A stretch of DNA of 64,000 nt, taken from the NCBI GenBank assembly GCA_036936605.1, contig JAUPFV010000005.1, forward strand, positions 155,311,195 to 155,375,194, read 5' to 3'. The position numbers and the translations under genes are program-made. Shown here one piece after another: positions 43,734 through 56,136 of this stretch. Within the stretch, counting starts at the first letter, position 1. Each line of letters begins with the position of its first letter. The stretch comes from Limnanthes douglasii subsp. nivea. Lineage: Eukaryota > Streptophyta > Magnoliopsida > Brassicales > Limnanthaceae. Under the pieces are notes generated by a model. It made no database searches and was not told where the DNA came from. It saw only the letters and a list, made by a program, of their open reading frames with translations.

Positions 43734-44078
43734 TGATAAGGGAGTAATTCGGTAATATTAATAAATATGAGTCAATTGTAAATAGAAGGAAGTTAATAAA
43801 TCGATTACAGTATTTATTGTTTATTATAGGATAATGTGTAAATAAAGTATTTTATAAAGGACTAAAAGAGAAATAAAGCAAGACCACCAAGGACATTAAT
43901 GGGTCCACCTTTCCCCACTATAAAAGGAGACCCATTATTCTTGGTAGGTGGGACAATTTTTGGATATAATATTCTCTTTCTACTTTCTCTCTCTAGAATA
44001 TTCTCTCTAGAAAGTCACATCATAGTCACATCAGGTCCAAAATCCAATATTATTCTCTTGTCATTTATTCTCTCATCA
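43734..44078 (+). repeat. 3' LTR (345 bp) of the Tat element
   Basis: Begins TGATAAGGGAGTAATTCGG after a purine-rich GAAGACTGGAGGGACTAC (polypurine tract region). TATAAAA is at 43919-43925. It ends CTCATCA before the target repeat GCGAC. Confidence 0.92.
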
Positions 44079-44900
44079 GCGACGATTAATACCGAAGCTA
44101 ATTTTTCAAGCTGAAAACACCCAATTTTACTGATAATAAGCTTATACTCACGTTATAAACGGACTTCAGACAATTACATTCTTTCTTTATCATGAGTGCA
44201 CTTACAATATAGTTAGATACTATTAAGTATGATAAGAATAGATTTCACCTGCTCAGCCGATGCTCTGCATCAACAACACACCTCGCAGTCGACGCTCTTC
44301 ATCAATAATACACTCGCAGCCGACGCTTCTTCTTTACCGATGCATATTCCTAGTCGATGCCTCCTCCCAGTCGATGCCTTATAACACTCGGCAGAAGTTA
44401 CAATATTAATGACGATTAAATACGAAGTAATAAAAGCTCTGGAAAGTTACATTTTACCATTTATGAATATTCGTATATTAATGTATATGTCACTACACCT
44501 CGACCTGATTCTAGGAAATAACTTTCAAATACCAAACAAAATGTTACTCCCATTGTGGTCGTCATTGATAAGATTTGGTTCAGTATTCTGATCCAACTCA
44601 ATAGAACCGATGTTTAATAAATTCAAAAAAAAAATAACTAAAGACAAAAAATAAATAGTTTAAAAATAAATTATTGTTGTTGTACTTTTCTCAGTTGCGC
44701 TAATGGACCACAAATACAAAAAAACAATTTCCAATTTGTATTTTATAGCCTATAAATACAACTGAACTCAACCTTAACATGATCTATAACCTAGCTAACA
44801 GTTTTCTAATCAGATACTTTACCTTTTTAAGTTTTTGAATTGTTTAGTTTTTCTACGTCATTGAAAATCTTAGAAAAAAACTCTTATCGTTTATAAAAAA
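44079..44900 (+). repeat. Duplicated block, copy B part 3
   Basis: Corresponds to about 12695-13460 of copy A, with the AGTCGATG motif cluster (44260-44385) and the small ILGNNF frame (44409-44591). From about 44800 to 44900 the sequence is absent in copy A. The last ten bases, TTATAAAAAA (44891-44900), are the left target repeat of the MULE. Confidence 0.8.
44409..44591 (+). pseudogene. Small conserved frame with an ILGNNF motif, copy B
   Basis: 60 codons, with the same length and end as at 13019-13201. LDLILGNNFQ is here closer to the pararetroviral protease-end motif than in copy A. Identification is weak, as noted for copy A. Confidence 0.22.
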
Positions 44901-45012
44901 GAGAAAAGTACAAGTAAATACCCACTCAACTATGTAATTACCCACTAGTACCCAAATTTTGGATAGTGTCACTTAGTACCTCCACCTAAATTTTGGACAA
45001 ATTTACCCCCGA

Positions 45013-45034
45013 CTATATATATATATATATATAT
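45013..45034. repeat. (TA)n microsatellite
   Basis: A short TA run between the left terminal repeat and the MULE leader. It lies within the part that copy A has lost. Confidence 0.9.
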
Positions 45035-45759
45035 CGATTTTCACTTCAAACCCATTTTCCCCCTTCTCAGCATCCTAAACCAACTCAAACACGTATAATT
45101 TTTTAGAAACCACCAGAAAACCGTCCGACTTCTGCGAAACTCTCTTTCCAGCCAAACCCTTCCAACCTTCAACCCAAAAACCAGTCGTTCCTCACCGGAT
45201 TTTGATCGGTTACCGTCTTCTACTCCATCAAGCCAGTAACCAGCATACGTTCAATGAGTTGCGTTAAGTGTTCACTGACCGGTGAAGCGGCAGAGTGTTA
45301 CAGTAACCATGTACTTTTTTCTTGTGGAAAATGTTTTTTTTTTGCATTTGAGGTGACTTTGAATCACTTGTTGCTGTTATTTGATGATCGACGTCGCTTA
45401 ATTCTACCAAAATCAATTATTTAATAATGGCAGTTGGTATGTTAGTTTCTGGGTTTATCGTTGAAACCAGGGATTTGTTGGGTTGCATGTAATGTTAATT
45501 CTTTCCTGAGAGTTGTGATGTATATTAGATGTGTATTAGGTGGTTGTTTGTTGATTTTGGTGTTGTTTCGATATTTCCCAGATCCTTGCAACGCGTATGT
45601 AAAAAATAGAAAAAGTTGCGTCTTGTACATGTGCGTTGTAATAAAATTCGCATATTCATCACGTTGGAATGCAAACAATTCACAGCTTCATCGCTTTTTA
45701 TAGTTGCAAAAAAATTTGTATCTTGATTGCCTTTATTTTTTATATAATTCACAACTTAT

Positions 45760-45870
45760 ATTTGCAAACAATTCGCAGGCTATCCTGAAAGTTGTTTACA
45801 AATATAACCTGATAGAGTTCTAAACAATTCGCAGCCTATCTTAAGAGTTGTTTGTAACTACAAGCTAATA
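45760..45870. repeat. Palindrome-family motifs, MULE left leader
   Basis: AACAATTCGCAG followed by TATCCTGAAAGTTGTTTACAA, and again AACAATTCGCAGCCTATCTT with AGAGTTGTTTGTAAC. These are imperfect members of the AACAACTCTCAGGAT palindrome family, 5' of the Ulp1-like coding pieces. Confidence 0.7.
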
Positions 45871-47019
45871 GAGTCCCTTGGTGGGAACAATTCATATGCA
45901 AATGATGATTTGTGTTTTTGCAAAAAGTATGATAACAAAACTAAGCTATTACAGGTCAGAATTGACGAGCCTTCTTAAATTGCTGAAAGAATACTATATT
46001 ACTGTTGCCCACATTGAAGCTGCAAGAAACACACCCTTCTACACGCTTTTGAAAGCGGCGTTCGACCTCCGGAATGTGGCAGAGCTTCCGAAGAAGAAGT
46101 TTTATTCAAACATTCAGTGGGTTGTAGAGAGGTTCTCAGTCGATAAAGACGCCTTCCGATTTGAGTCAAAGTTTGTGAAGCTAACGATGGACGATGTGAA
46201 GGTTATATTTGGGCTAAAGCACAACACAAATGAAATGTCGTTAACAAAATCCGGAGCATTTCACAGCAAATACGTAAACAGCAAGGAGAACGAATCAAAT
46301 ATGATTAAGAAATACTTCATGGGTGAAACTTCGAGGAAGATAGGACTGACGAATATTAAAACCATCACGAACAACATTTTGAAGGTACCTCTAAATGGAT
46401 TTTATTTTATAAGCGGAATGCTGAACTTTAATAACATAACATGTTGTTGTGGGTTTTACAGGCAGGTATAGCAAGAGCCATCAATGGAGGGGGGAGCATG
46501 AGTTGGAGGATGTTGCACGGCTATTGATACTGTTTTTGTGCTCAACCCTATTCTACTCGGTATCTGGAGATGTATTGGGTTGGAGTGTGCTTTATTTTGT
46601 TGAAGACCTCAGAAAATAAACGATTACGACTGGTCTGGATTAATAGCGTTGAAGCTTCTCCAGTCTATTAGGAGTTGCTTAGCTATCAAAAAAGCTGATA
46701 GAGTCTTCGGTTGCGTCGTACTTCTAATCGTAAGATTGATTTATTTCGTGTAAATATTAGTTATATACAGAGCATGATGATAATACTTGTCCCAATGCAA
46801 TCCTTCGTCATGGAGCATTCAACAATCGGGCTAGAGGTCGTAAAACCAACCTTGATCCCAAGGTTTTTCAAATGGTGGGGATTGGAGTGCCTATCACAGA
46901 CCGTATCGCTGCTTTTAAGACTACCTCTGCTGAAAGATGATGAGGTATGAAACATATAGTTAAATAGAAAACTATCAAACATTAGAGTTGCAGATAACTC
47001 TTTTCTGTCAGAGTACCAC

Positions 47020-47305
47020 ACAACTCTCAGGATATCCATAGAGTTATTAGATATTCTATTAGATTGGTTTATAAAACAAATTGCAGAATATCCTGAGATT
47101 TGTTTGATATTCTATTAAATTATAATATCAAACAATTCGCAACTTATAATTTGCAAACAATGGTCAGGAAAACCTGAGAGATGTTAGCAACCCAATAGAT
47201 GATAGAGTTGAGAAGAACACTCAGGGTATCCTGAGAGTTGTTTGCAACTCCAATCTGATAGAGTTCCAAACAACTCTCAAGGTATCATGCGATTTGTTTG
47301 CAAAA
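47020..47305. repeat. Palindrome-family cluster in a Ulp1-gene intron
   Basis: Copies at about 47020-47040, 47085-47107, 47217-47249 and 47269-47303. The 47217 copy reads ACACTCAGGGTATCCTGAGA followed by GTTGTTTGCAA. They sit between coding pieces of the Ulp1-like gene. Confidence 0.8.
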
Positions 47306-48569
47306 AATAGCCGTGCTATAACCTGATATTTTCCAAACAAACCGCGTGCATCTATTTACTTTAACGTTCCTCCCTTTGTAGGTTTTGGAAGGTACACTAT
47401 GTCTTATTGAGGCTGAAAGCAAATCATTCGGAGGAGCAGTAGGTAATTGAGATCCAAATGTTGCACTGATTTTACCCGAAGAAAGACCGAAGAAAAGCGC
47501 AGCCCCAAAAATAACAAAACGGGCGACACAGAAATAGAAAGAATCCAATTATGAGATATCAGTCAGAGCCCAACCACAACCAGTCCCCCGGCCAGTGATT
47601 CCACCAACGCCGATCGGGACTTCCCAATATGAGGCCGAGGACGAGGGTACCGATAGTATGAGTGACACGATCAGTAATTTTTTCCTAAAATGCAGACAGG
47701 CTACTCCAAAGAAGCTGGAACTGAAACAAGATCAAAGCATTTGAAGACATATACCGATAAGAACAAGTACCAGCGGAAGATCGACAAACAGGCGAAAGAA
47801 GTATGTAGGAAAATGAGCCTTACGTACACATAGATTTAATCTCTTTAATCAGCACAAATATGTTATAATACGTCTGCTATTACTTCTTCAGCTTGAATAA
47901 TTAAAATTGAAGATATCGGAGCTTGAAGCACAACAACTCCGCAATGCTCTCTCTCAGCCCATTTTCCAGATTGGAAGTCTTACAAAGGAGAAAGAACCTG
48001 GTTTACCGGCATTGCCAGCAGAAACGGCGTCCAATAAATTGCAGACAATTGTGCCATCTGAAATTCAGGATAAAGACCAGAATCAGGAGGCTAAAAAGAA
48101 TAATGGAGTACTGCCAAAAGAGAAGGATGATGATGAGAACAATTCACCCGTACAGGTACCATCCGTTGTACCCGAAAAGGACGATACAAATGATTGTCCT
48201 GCGGAAATTGTGGTTTCAAAAAAAGAGGCAGACGAGCCATCTGAACAAAGACAGGAAGAGTTGTTGGTATCCACATAGACAGACACCATGGAGAGATAGA
48301 CAGACAAGTCTCCTCCTACACAGGAGGCAGCGACAGGCCTGAGTCCTCCAAAAGAGAAAGAAAAACACGAGTCTCTTGCAAATGACCGACAACTCGTACC
48401 TCACATGCCAGACGCTAAACACCGTGAATATGTAAGTGAATCCAAAGTACACTAAGATTACAATATGTTAATATATTGTTGTGATGAAATTTTCTACTAA
48501 TGTTTATTATTGTATACATATCCAAACAAAATCAGTGTATGTATTTAAAACAGTCCGCGGTTTTCTCTT

Positions 48570-48800
48570 ACTAACAATTCGCGTACTGTTATGATATATT
48601 TTTACAGAATTCGATATATGTTAACTTTCAAACAAATCTCAGGACTGTTATGTTAGTCCAAACAATTTTCAAGATATCCTGAGAGTTGTTCGATATTCTG
48701 TTGAATTGGGTATCATACAAATCGCAAGGTATCGTGAGAGTTGTTCGATATTCTAACAACTCTCAGGTTATCCTGCAACTTGTTTGCAACTCAGAGTGTA
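48570..48800. repeat. Palindrome-family cluster between Ulp1-like coding pieces
   Basis: Copies at about 48661-48692, 48717-48745 and 48755-48793, plus single half-sites before them. Each has a left arm ACAATTTTCAAG or ACAACTCTCAGG, a centre RRTATC, and a right arm CTGAGAGTTGTT. TCGATATTCT often follows, as a spacer between copies. Confidence 0.8.
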
Positions 48801-49567
48801 GTGATGCTTAACCCATCCACCTTTTTATTTTTTATTTTGTATGAAACAACATGCCGACAGAAAACACCCACAAGAAGAACAACAAAATCAAGGGGAGCAA
48901 CAACAACAACGAGAACAACAACACCCACAAAAAGAACAAGAACAACGGAATCAAGAAAAACAACAACACCCACAAGAAGAACAAGAGCAGCATAATAAAA
49001 AAGAACAACAACACCTAACCTTGGCAAAAATAGAAAGGTTAACACCAGACGTAGCTCCGGAAGAGTCAGAGTTTGCCAATCCCTGTAAGAAGTCAGAACT
49101 ACTTAGCCAGGGTGAAGCGCCAGCAGAAGACCAAAAGCGAGACAGAGATGTACCTGAAAAACAAAAAATGGCTTACACAAAGTCAGAATCACTAAGCCAA
49201 GGTGAAATTGTAGTACCAGTACTGAATCAAGCGCAAAACATAGAAGGCCAAGCTCTAGAGTCAAACGAAACGCATGATATCACAGTACGTTTACCTGATG
49301 TATCTACTGATGGTTTTTACACTCAAGTTTCACAGACATTTTTAAATAAAATTGATAATGTTAAGTTCGATGGTTTAATACAACGTACTTTGGAGAATAT
49401 GTCGGAGGATGCGATAAATGATTTTTGTCGACGGGATCCAGAGATTATGCCGAAGCAGTCAATGACATTGGTTGTCGCCGACCGTGTGATAAACGAGATT
49501 TTAAATGATTTTGCAACATGTGTATTAGGATTTTATGAGTGTTTTGATATATGTATAACAATTTTAT

Positions 49568-49765
49568 AACAACTCGCAGCATATCATGAGAGTTGCGTGG
49601 ATATATATTAAGAGTTAGAAACAATTCTCAAGATATCTTAAGAATTGTTCGATATTCTATTTAATTAGACACTCAAACAATTCGCATGTTATCCCAAGAG
49701 TTGTTTGGTATTCTATTTAATTGGAAACTCAAGCAATTCGCATGTTATCGTGAGAGTTGTTTGGA
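49568..49765. repeat. Palindrome-family cluster, four copies in 200 bp
   Basis: Copies at about 49568-49600, 49620-49650, 49676-49710 and 49731-49763, spaced about 50-55 bp. Left arms alternate between AACAATTCTCA and AACAATTCGCA, and right arms are GAGTTGTTTGG. The near-regular spacing suggests growth by tandem duplication. Confidence 0.85.
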
Positions 49766-50669
49766 GAAGGTAATATTATGATGCCTGACACAAACTCTTT
49801 TAATTTTTGTTATTTTATATGTTCACGTCAAGGGAAGAGACAGAGCATCCTAATTTTAATCTACTGACATTAACACAGCAGCCAGAGGCAGAGGAAGAGG
49901 TTAGTGTGACAAAAGCTCCAGAGGCACAAATAACTCTCACCGGCTGGCCAGAGACAACACAGACAACTGACCTGATCAATATCCGTGAATACCACAAAAT
50001 ATTGATAATTAAAGCCAAAGAAAACTCACCCGATCCAGTAATATGGAATTTACCAACGTCCAAGTTTGCCTATAGACTTAATGTGCAAATGACTGATGTG
50101 CTGGCGCTACCTTTTGAAAAGGACCTGGACTACAAGGTATCCAATTGTCAACCAAATCTCGTGAATGTTTCAAAGAAGTCTCATATATTTGACGTAAATA
50201 AACAACTCGTTTCATAGATTCTGGACGCTTGGATTCGAAAGATGCTCGAAGAAGTAAATTGGAAAGTTCCATGGAAAACTTTTTCCAGAAGCGAAATTTG
50301 ACTGCATACAGATTTCTGGCATGACTACGGTAAGTTTAGCTATAAACTACAAAAACCTCGCATGTTCTCGTTGTAATATATTCTTGCTTGAATACAACAT
50401 CAATGGAAAAAGGAGACAAAATAAAAAATGTAGTCGACGATAATTTTTAGCAAAAACGCCTGGAAACGTGAACCTCATCCTCATTCTAATATGCAGCAAG
50501 AAGAATGACCAAATTAACCATTGGACGTTGCTCATCATTGATATAGACGCCAGGACGACAACAAACTACAACCGACTCCTGCCTAAACTCAAAGCACCAT
50601 ACCACACAACAAAGACACATGTACTGCTAGTAAAACACCTAACTGCTACAATTACTGTAAAACACATTT

Positions 50670-50920
50670 TTCAAACAATGCTCATGATATCATGTGAATT
50701 GTGCCCAAATCAGTTGTCTTTAAATGCAAACAACTCTCTGGATATCATGCGAATTGTGCCAATAATCAATTGTTTGCAAGTCAAAATCCTGAGATTTGTT
50801 TGGAACTCTAATACGTTGGAGTTTTAAACAACTCTCAGGTTATCCTGAGATTTGTTTGCAACACTTTTTGATTTGATTACCAAACAATTCTCATGATATC
50901 CTGAGAGCTGTTTACAACTA
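50670..50920. repeat. Palindrome-family cluster, at least four copies
   Basis: Copies at 50673-50702, 50730-50760, 50826-50863 and 50881-50918. The copy at 50826 has arms ACAACTCTCAGG and CCTGAGATTTGTTTGCAA around TTAT. The centre is often the EcoRV-type GATATC. Confidence 0.88.
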
Positions 50921-51440
50921 GAGTATAAGTATTTGTGCTGACCCATGACAAATTATTATAACCAGATTAAGTATTTACTCGATAAAGGATACATACCTCC
51001 TTCAAAGACAGGGTACAAGGTGAGAAATTCAAGAAAAAATACACAACAAAAACCAGGCGCCTTCGACTATGGTAATGTTCATCTGTCAATACCCCAGAGA
51101 TATTATCCAACAAGGATGCGTGCAGGAGACTGACCGTAAAGATATGGTAAGAGACTTCAGAGCATAAATGTTTTATTTTTTCCTAAATGATGCTAACACC
51201 AACTCGTACTGGCATTAATTTTTTTTTGTGACAGTGTAAAGTTTTTTTGTACATATATTCCTTGTAATGTTTTGGTGTATATAGAGTTTTTTTGTTTAAA
51301 AAATGTGCAATGTATGACATTTTCAAACTCACTTTAAAGAACAGTGGGTATTTGGCACAATTCGCATCATTCCCTGATATATACAAAAATAAATTTCTTA
51401 CTAAACAATTTCCAATGTACACGAGAAACTACTTCTACAC

Positions 51441-51768
51441 TAATGAAGAAAAATATCAAGAACATAAAGATATTTGTAAAATATATATAAAAGGAAAAGT
51501 TAGAAAGATCCACAAGAAAATATCCTCACTGAAACCCTAGCTGAAAATGATCTCTTTCTCTATAAGAAAAGATCAGTTAGCTTATATAGCAATTATTATG
51601 GGCTTTTTGGCCTATTAAGCCATTGGACTTCAAAAATTGGTCCATTAGAGGCTAATTCATCCCACAAACTTACTAAGTAAAAACATATTTACTTTTTATT
51701 ACAAAGTACATATTGGTTAAATATTCCAAAATTCTGACTTGCGAATCATGTAAATTCTTCCCTCATCA
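51441..51768 (-). repeat. Left LTR of the 5.0-kb element
   Basis: Begins TAATGAAG (the right copy has TGATGAAG, so the terminal TG is mutated to TA here) and ends CCCTCATCA. It has a TTATATAGC stretch near 51577-51585. Confidence 0.9.
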
Positions 51769-51939
51769 GTACCCCCCTAGTCCTTGCGAAGAATTCTAAG
51801 GAAGGACTAGTTTTGTCACTACTTCAGATTTTACTTTTTCTTTATTTGTAGCCCCCCAATCGTTGCGAAGAATTCTGAGAGATGAGTAATTTTGGCGCTG
51901 CTTCAAATGTTACCTGTGAAAACATAAAATGTCTTGGCC

Positions 51940-52670
51940 AACAGATGTAGACCAACAAATGTTAGAAGATCCATCAGATCCAAAATAATAAATTTTGAGT
52001 GTTGACCAACTAATGTTGGAAGATCCTTCGGATCCAAAATAAAAAATCTCATATGTTGACCAACTAATAGTTGGAAGATCATTTTGATCCAAAATAATAA
52101 ACTTCAAATGTTGACCAATTAAAATTGGAAGATCCATTAGATCCAAAATAATAATGAATTTTAATTGTTGACCAACTACTGTTGGAAGATCCTTCGGATC
52201 CAAAATAATAATGAATTTCAAGTGTTGACCAACTAGTGTTGGAAGATCCCTCGAATCCAAAATAATAATGAATTTCAAGTGTTGACCAACTAGTGTTGGA
52301 AGATCCCTCGGATCCAAAATAATAATGTTGACCAATTAAAATTGGAAGATCCCTTAGATCCAAAATAATAATGAATTTTAAATGTTGACCAACTAGTGTT
52401 GGAAGATCCTTCGGATCCAAAATAATAATGAATTTCAAGTGTTGACCAATTAAAATTGGAAGATCCCTTAGATCCAAAATAATAATGAATTTCAAATGTT
52501 GACCAACTGCTGTTGGAAGATCCTTCGGATCCAAAATAATAATGAATTTCAAGTGTTGACAAATTAAAATCAGAAGATCCCTTAAATCCAAAATAATAAT
52601 GAATTTCAAATGTTGACCAACTGCTGTTGGAAGATCCTTTAGATCCAAAATAATAATGAATTTCAACATA
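51940..52670. repeat. 57-bp minisatellite, about 12 copies
   Basis: The unit carries GGAAGATCCCTCGGATCCAA, AATAATAATGAATTTCAAGT and GTTGACCAACTAGTGTT. Copies alternate between an ACTAGTGTT and an ATTAAAATT version, giving a partial two-unit higher-order pattern. Long repetitive open frames on the minus strand (for example 52079-52669) are by-products of the repeat, not genes. Confidence 0.95.
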
Positions 52671-53675
52671 TAAAAATACTATATTTGTGGCACTCAATAC
52701 CAGATTGGATACAAGGCATGTGTGAATCTTTAGTAACAGACCATAAGAGATAGCATAACAGCAAATATCAGAGAAAGGCATGCAACAGTTTCTTAGATAC
52801 TTGAATTCGCTAGAGGGGTTGCGGTTTCAATTCTCTAAATGCCACAAAATATGATCTATAACAATTCTTTTGTTTCTGACAAGATATTTTGGCAATGAAC
52901 TAAACTTAATTAATAAGAAATTAGAACAATTTAATGCATAGTGGGATTCCATCATTAATTAAGCTTAAAACTATAGCAATACAGAACAATCATAGCACTT
53001 TAGTTAATTTTGACATGAAGGTGAAGGTACCAGGGTAAGAAAAACTAGCCAGCAGAATAATCAGGCAGAATCAAGGTAAGATTACACACGTAGTAGCAAA
53101 AGAAAACCAGCAGCCGGACATCTTAGTTAGTTACTAATAATTTCAAATATGTAAGAAGACCAAGTCTTCCAATAAGAATTAAAAATATGTTAATGTACAC
53201 TTGGCTTGGCTTAAACCCAATTCATTCAATAGATGGATACAGTTCAGCAAAGTTTGACAGGGATATCTTAAAACCTCAACAACACAGTAAAGAAACAGTT
53301 TCATATCAACCATAAATGGACATGAATGGACACAAACTTTGGTATTAGCATCGATTGAACACCTTTAACAGAGAATATCAAGCATAGCTCGACATGGGTA
53401 TCTAACTACTGCTAAAAATTAACGAACTTAATAAGCATAGGAAGGCATCGATCGCGCAGATACAAACAAAATCAAATAAGCAACAAACGCAATTAGGTTT
53501 TAGAAATAATAGAAATCAATACCTGAATGAAGCAAGGAATGTGATGTCTTCAACCTAATTCGCAACTCCGGTAGCCCTAGCAAATCCAGAGAGTGAAGGT
53601 GTTTGGCTATCAGTTAATTTACTAGTAGCATGCTTTGGTAGTGCCTAGCTGAAAATTATGTATCTGTTTGGGCCG
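52671..53675. other. Non-coding interior of the 5.0-kb LTR element
   Basis: AT-rich, intron-like DNA with short random frames. On the minus strand it lies downstream of the HAC-like exon piece and could include flanking intron or UTR captured with it. I see no domain. Confidence 0.4.
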
Positions 53676-53822
53676 CTGGCCAACCCACTTCCGAAGACCA
53701 TTAATATGCTCTCTGACTTGATCTGGAGTGAACAATTCGGTTAATGATACTCCCTTCACGTTTGGCTTTCCGGGATTTGTTTCGGCTGTACTTTTAGCAG
53801 GTTTTGTTCCTATTTTAGTCAC
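53676..53822 (-). pseudogene. Captured exon piece of a HAC/CBP-type histone acetyltransferase gene
   Basis: The minus strand encodes a basic linker and then [20 protein letters not shown] and [12 protein letters not shown]. This is the conserved segment just before the zinc-binding region in plant p300/CBP-like acetyltransferases (HAC family), which acetylate histones in the nucleus. The match stops right after WVGQ at 53676, where unrelated residues follow ([11 protein letters not shown]), as expected if an exon piece was joined to other DNA. Only about 50 codons are present and there is no start or catalytic domain, so it is not functional. Confidence 0.72.
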
Positions 53823-54769
53823 TGAAGCTTTAAGTCATTTAACATCTTCACTAAGGAAATATTTTTTACTCACGGTATTTCAGCCGTAGATATTATACTT
53901 AGAGCTAATAGTATGCTGTTTTGCGCCAGATTCGCTACTAACAGATCTTTCACACGAAATACTTCTAAAATATATCGTTTTAAGTATAATAATCGAATTC
54001 AAAGCCTATTACCAAGCTATGCTATTTATTACCGTCTTTCCATGGACAATTAAGCTTTCGCATATTATGGAAATTTCAATACATATAGGCAATCACTTCC
54101 TCATTTCTAAGGATTCTGAATTACTTACTAGACCATGATGAGATCGTCTGTCTAAATAAGAAATAAGAAGAACTAAGTCTTTAAAACAAATATTTAGCTG
54201 ACATGACAGCACGGCAATGTCGTTCAGCACCGGTATATTATGGCAATAATTCCAAGAGTGCAGAGTGACTGGAACATGAACTGAACTACATCACTATCAA
54301 CACTGCATGTTATGAGCTCATTGGTTGTGAACCATCTACCATTAAAAAGTTGACAACAAACATATTTAAAGACACAGCGAGTACATACCCAAAGAAAGGT
54401 AAGGGAAAAAACAAGAAACCAGCTGAGCTGACATACATGATACATGAAAGAGAATGCAACATGAAAGACCAGTATACCAGCAAAGAGTTGTATCAATCAT
54501 ACAAATCAAGACATAGCAGCCTGCTCTAGTCATGTATGGAATCTATTTATCCATCCGTCTATGATCAAAGTTTCACTAAAACGAAGTCAAGATGAACAAT
54601 AACAGGAACAGCTAAGAAAGGATCTGTAACTCGCTTAGATCACAACACACATACAAACATCAATCTAGGAATTCTAATTAGTATAATTATATTGGATATA
54701 CAAATTAAAACGAGTAAAACCTAGTTTATTGGTTAGTAATCGAGATTTAAAAACGAAATCCACACCATA
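53823..54769. other. Non-coding interior of the 5.0-kb LTR element
   Basis: No recognised coding sequence. The composition is intron-like, with T-rich tracts when read on minus. Confidence 0.4.
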
Positions 54770-55010
54770 AGAGGGAGAACCAACAACGAACCCGGATCAT
54801 CGTTGAACCTATCGGTGCGAGGATAAGGGGGTAGTTCCCGCCGCACCTCGCCGGGCTCGTAGTCGCTGCCTCCACGGCCACCTCTACCTCCGGCGTCTCC
54901 TCCACCGCCATCGCTAACAGATGGCCGGACAATGAGGCTGCTGATGTGATGGTGGTGGTGGTGGTGCGTCGTCGATTGGTCCTTGTCTCTAGACGTATTC
55001 TCTCTCTAGA
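54770..55010 (-). pseudogene. Captured Gly/Arg-rich coding piece of unknown gene
   Basis: The minus strand, in one frame, gives a His run and then SDGGGGDAGGRGGRGGSDYE and PGEVRRELPPYPRTDRFNDD before becoming non-coding at about 54780. The style (RGG-like repeats followed by DYEPGEVRR) resembles N-termini of plant RNA-binding or Ran-binding zinc-finger proteins. I cannot name the gene. GC content is much higher than its surroundings, which supports a separate origin. Confidence 0.45.
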
Positions 55011-56136
55011 CTCGTTTAGATGAAATGTTAGCAAGAAGATTCTCGAAAGGAGTAAATGGTGCGGTTGTTTCTACAATGACTTTGACCACTTTGCAGTATG
55101 ATAGGCCAGGATTTTTTGCCATACACGCCAAGAGTTCAGCTACCTGAAGATTTGAAACCTGACCACCAAATAAGTAACAGAAACAAAGGCAACTTGTACA
55201 ACTTTTAGAAAAATAGATCATATTAGTTTTCTTTTTGTGAATTCGGAAAATGGATCAAAACTTAATTAAAACCAAACTGCTTTAAAAATCACTGAAAGTT
55301 TTATCCATTTCTAAACCAAAACCACAAACAAGCAATCAACAACCTAACCGAACACACAACTGAGATATCCGAACCTCAATCTGAATACGAGTAACTTACA
55401 AAACAAAGTACTTCTCGATATCGAAAAGAAAAACCCTAATATCTATTGACAAACCCTAATTTATAAAACATGACCACCGGAGATAAAGAGAGACGGTGAC
55501 GGAAGAGAACAGGTCACAGAGAATAAAATCTATACTACAAGACTGGAATCGAAAACGCAAAACAATAGATTTTACTCTGGGAAAACAGAGAAGGTCGATG
55601 TTAGAGAGCGAGAGTAGTCTCCGATTCCTCTCTCTTTTGGTTTATGGACCAAGTTCTCTTTCGAAGGCCTTCTGGTGAGAAAGAGTTGGTCTTGAAGTGG
55701 ATTTCTAGATCTAGGAATCATGTGTGAAGGATCTGGATCCATATCTGTAAAATACAAAGAAAACACAAACACAAACAGTAATACGAAATTCTATGAAGAT
55801 ATTAACAAAACAATAGATCCTGCAAAATTGTTAGATGAATCAAGAAATATTATAAACAAAGAGAGAATAGCGAGCAGTGGTGTGTCCAAAATTGTTCAGA
55901 GAGAATAGCAAGAATGATCGTCGTTAAAGCTTTGGTTCGGAAGGGAGAGGTTGTGGTGGTTGGCGATGGCCATGGTGAGAAGGCCGATGGAGCTTTGGCT
56001 CTCTCGAAGGAGAGTTTGAGTACATAGTAGCGAGTCAGATGGTAATCCTTTAGGACTCGATTGATAAAAACGATGCTCGTAATGGTTTTGGATATGTTAT
56101 CCGGGTACCGGTCATCTTCCCACAGACGACGCCATT
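55011..56136 (-). other. Leader-like region of the 5.0-kb element with possible captured 5' UTR
   Basis: On minus, an open stretch at about 55160-55020 reads VAELLACMAKNPGLSYCKVV, which I do not recognise. Around 55480-55395 the minus strand has TTAGGGTTTGTC, TTAGGGTTTTTC and a GTAAGT after TTTGTTTT, as in plant 5' UTR exons with a leader intron. This suggests another captured gene start. The primer site ends the region at about 56136. Confidence 0.4.

Larger units (their letters stand above)
28839..44078 (+). mobile_element. Tat-lineage Ty3 LTR retrotransposon, 15.2 kb with nested insertions
   Basis: LTRs are 28839-29182 and 43734-44078. Target repeats are GCGAA and GCGAC (28834-28838 and 44079-44083, one mismatch), and the empty site is in copy A at about 12692. 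Internal order: primer site, gag, protease, RT-RNase H, archaeal-type RNase H, integrase, tandem repeats, antisense gene. The second RNase H, the extra antisense gene and the 3' tandem repeats are together diagnostic of the plant Tat lineage. The element carries a copia insertion in gag (30666-34878) and a MITE at 38051. Without these it would be about 10.6 kb. All genes have breaks. Confidence 0.92.
45878..51140 (+). pseudogene. Ulp1-protease-like gene of the MULE
   Basis: Exon-like pieces on the + strand: 45950-46390 with TPFYTLLKAAFDLRNVAELP and FVKLTMDDVKVIFGLKHN; 46462-46960 with RGEHELEDVARLLILFLCST, SVSGDVLGWSVLYFVEDLRK and a piece with FGCVVLLI; 47365-47700 basic linker; 47900-48280 acidic linker; 48841-49569 starting with a Gln/Glu-rich stretch; 49829-50217; then 50465-50600 with DQINHWTLLIIDIDART, the His-Trp motif of Ulp1 (C48) cysteine proteases. 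The usual Asp after it appears as Asn (YNRL), and the catalytic Cys region is not found. The front part is the plant-mobile-domain-like region found with Ulp1 in MULE genes. Stops, frame changes and a missing nucleophile mean no active protease. The family would cleave SUMO-like conjugates. Confidence 0.65.

Noticed and set aside
48791..49045. A hydrophobic minus-strand frame that looks like a membrane protein
   Set aside because: It is the complement of the Gln/Asn/Glu-rich CAA/GAA codon stretch of the Ulp1-like gene. Such shadows always look hydrophobic.
51910..52781. Three long minus-strand open frames of 141, 196 and 163 codons
   Set aside because: They are translations of the 57-bp minisatellite in different frames. 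All three show the same short repeat and no domain.
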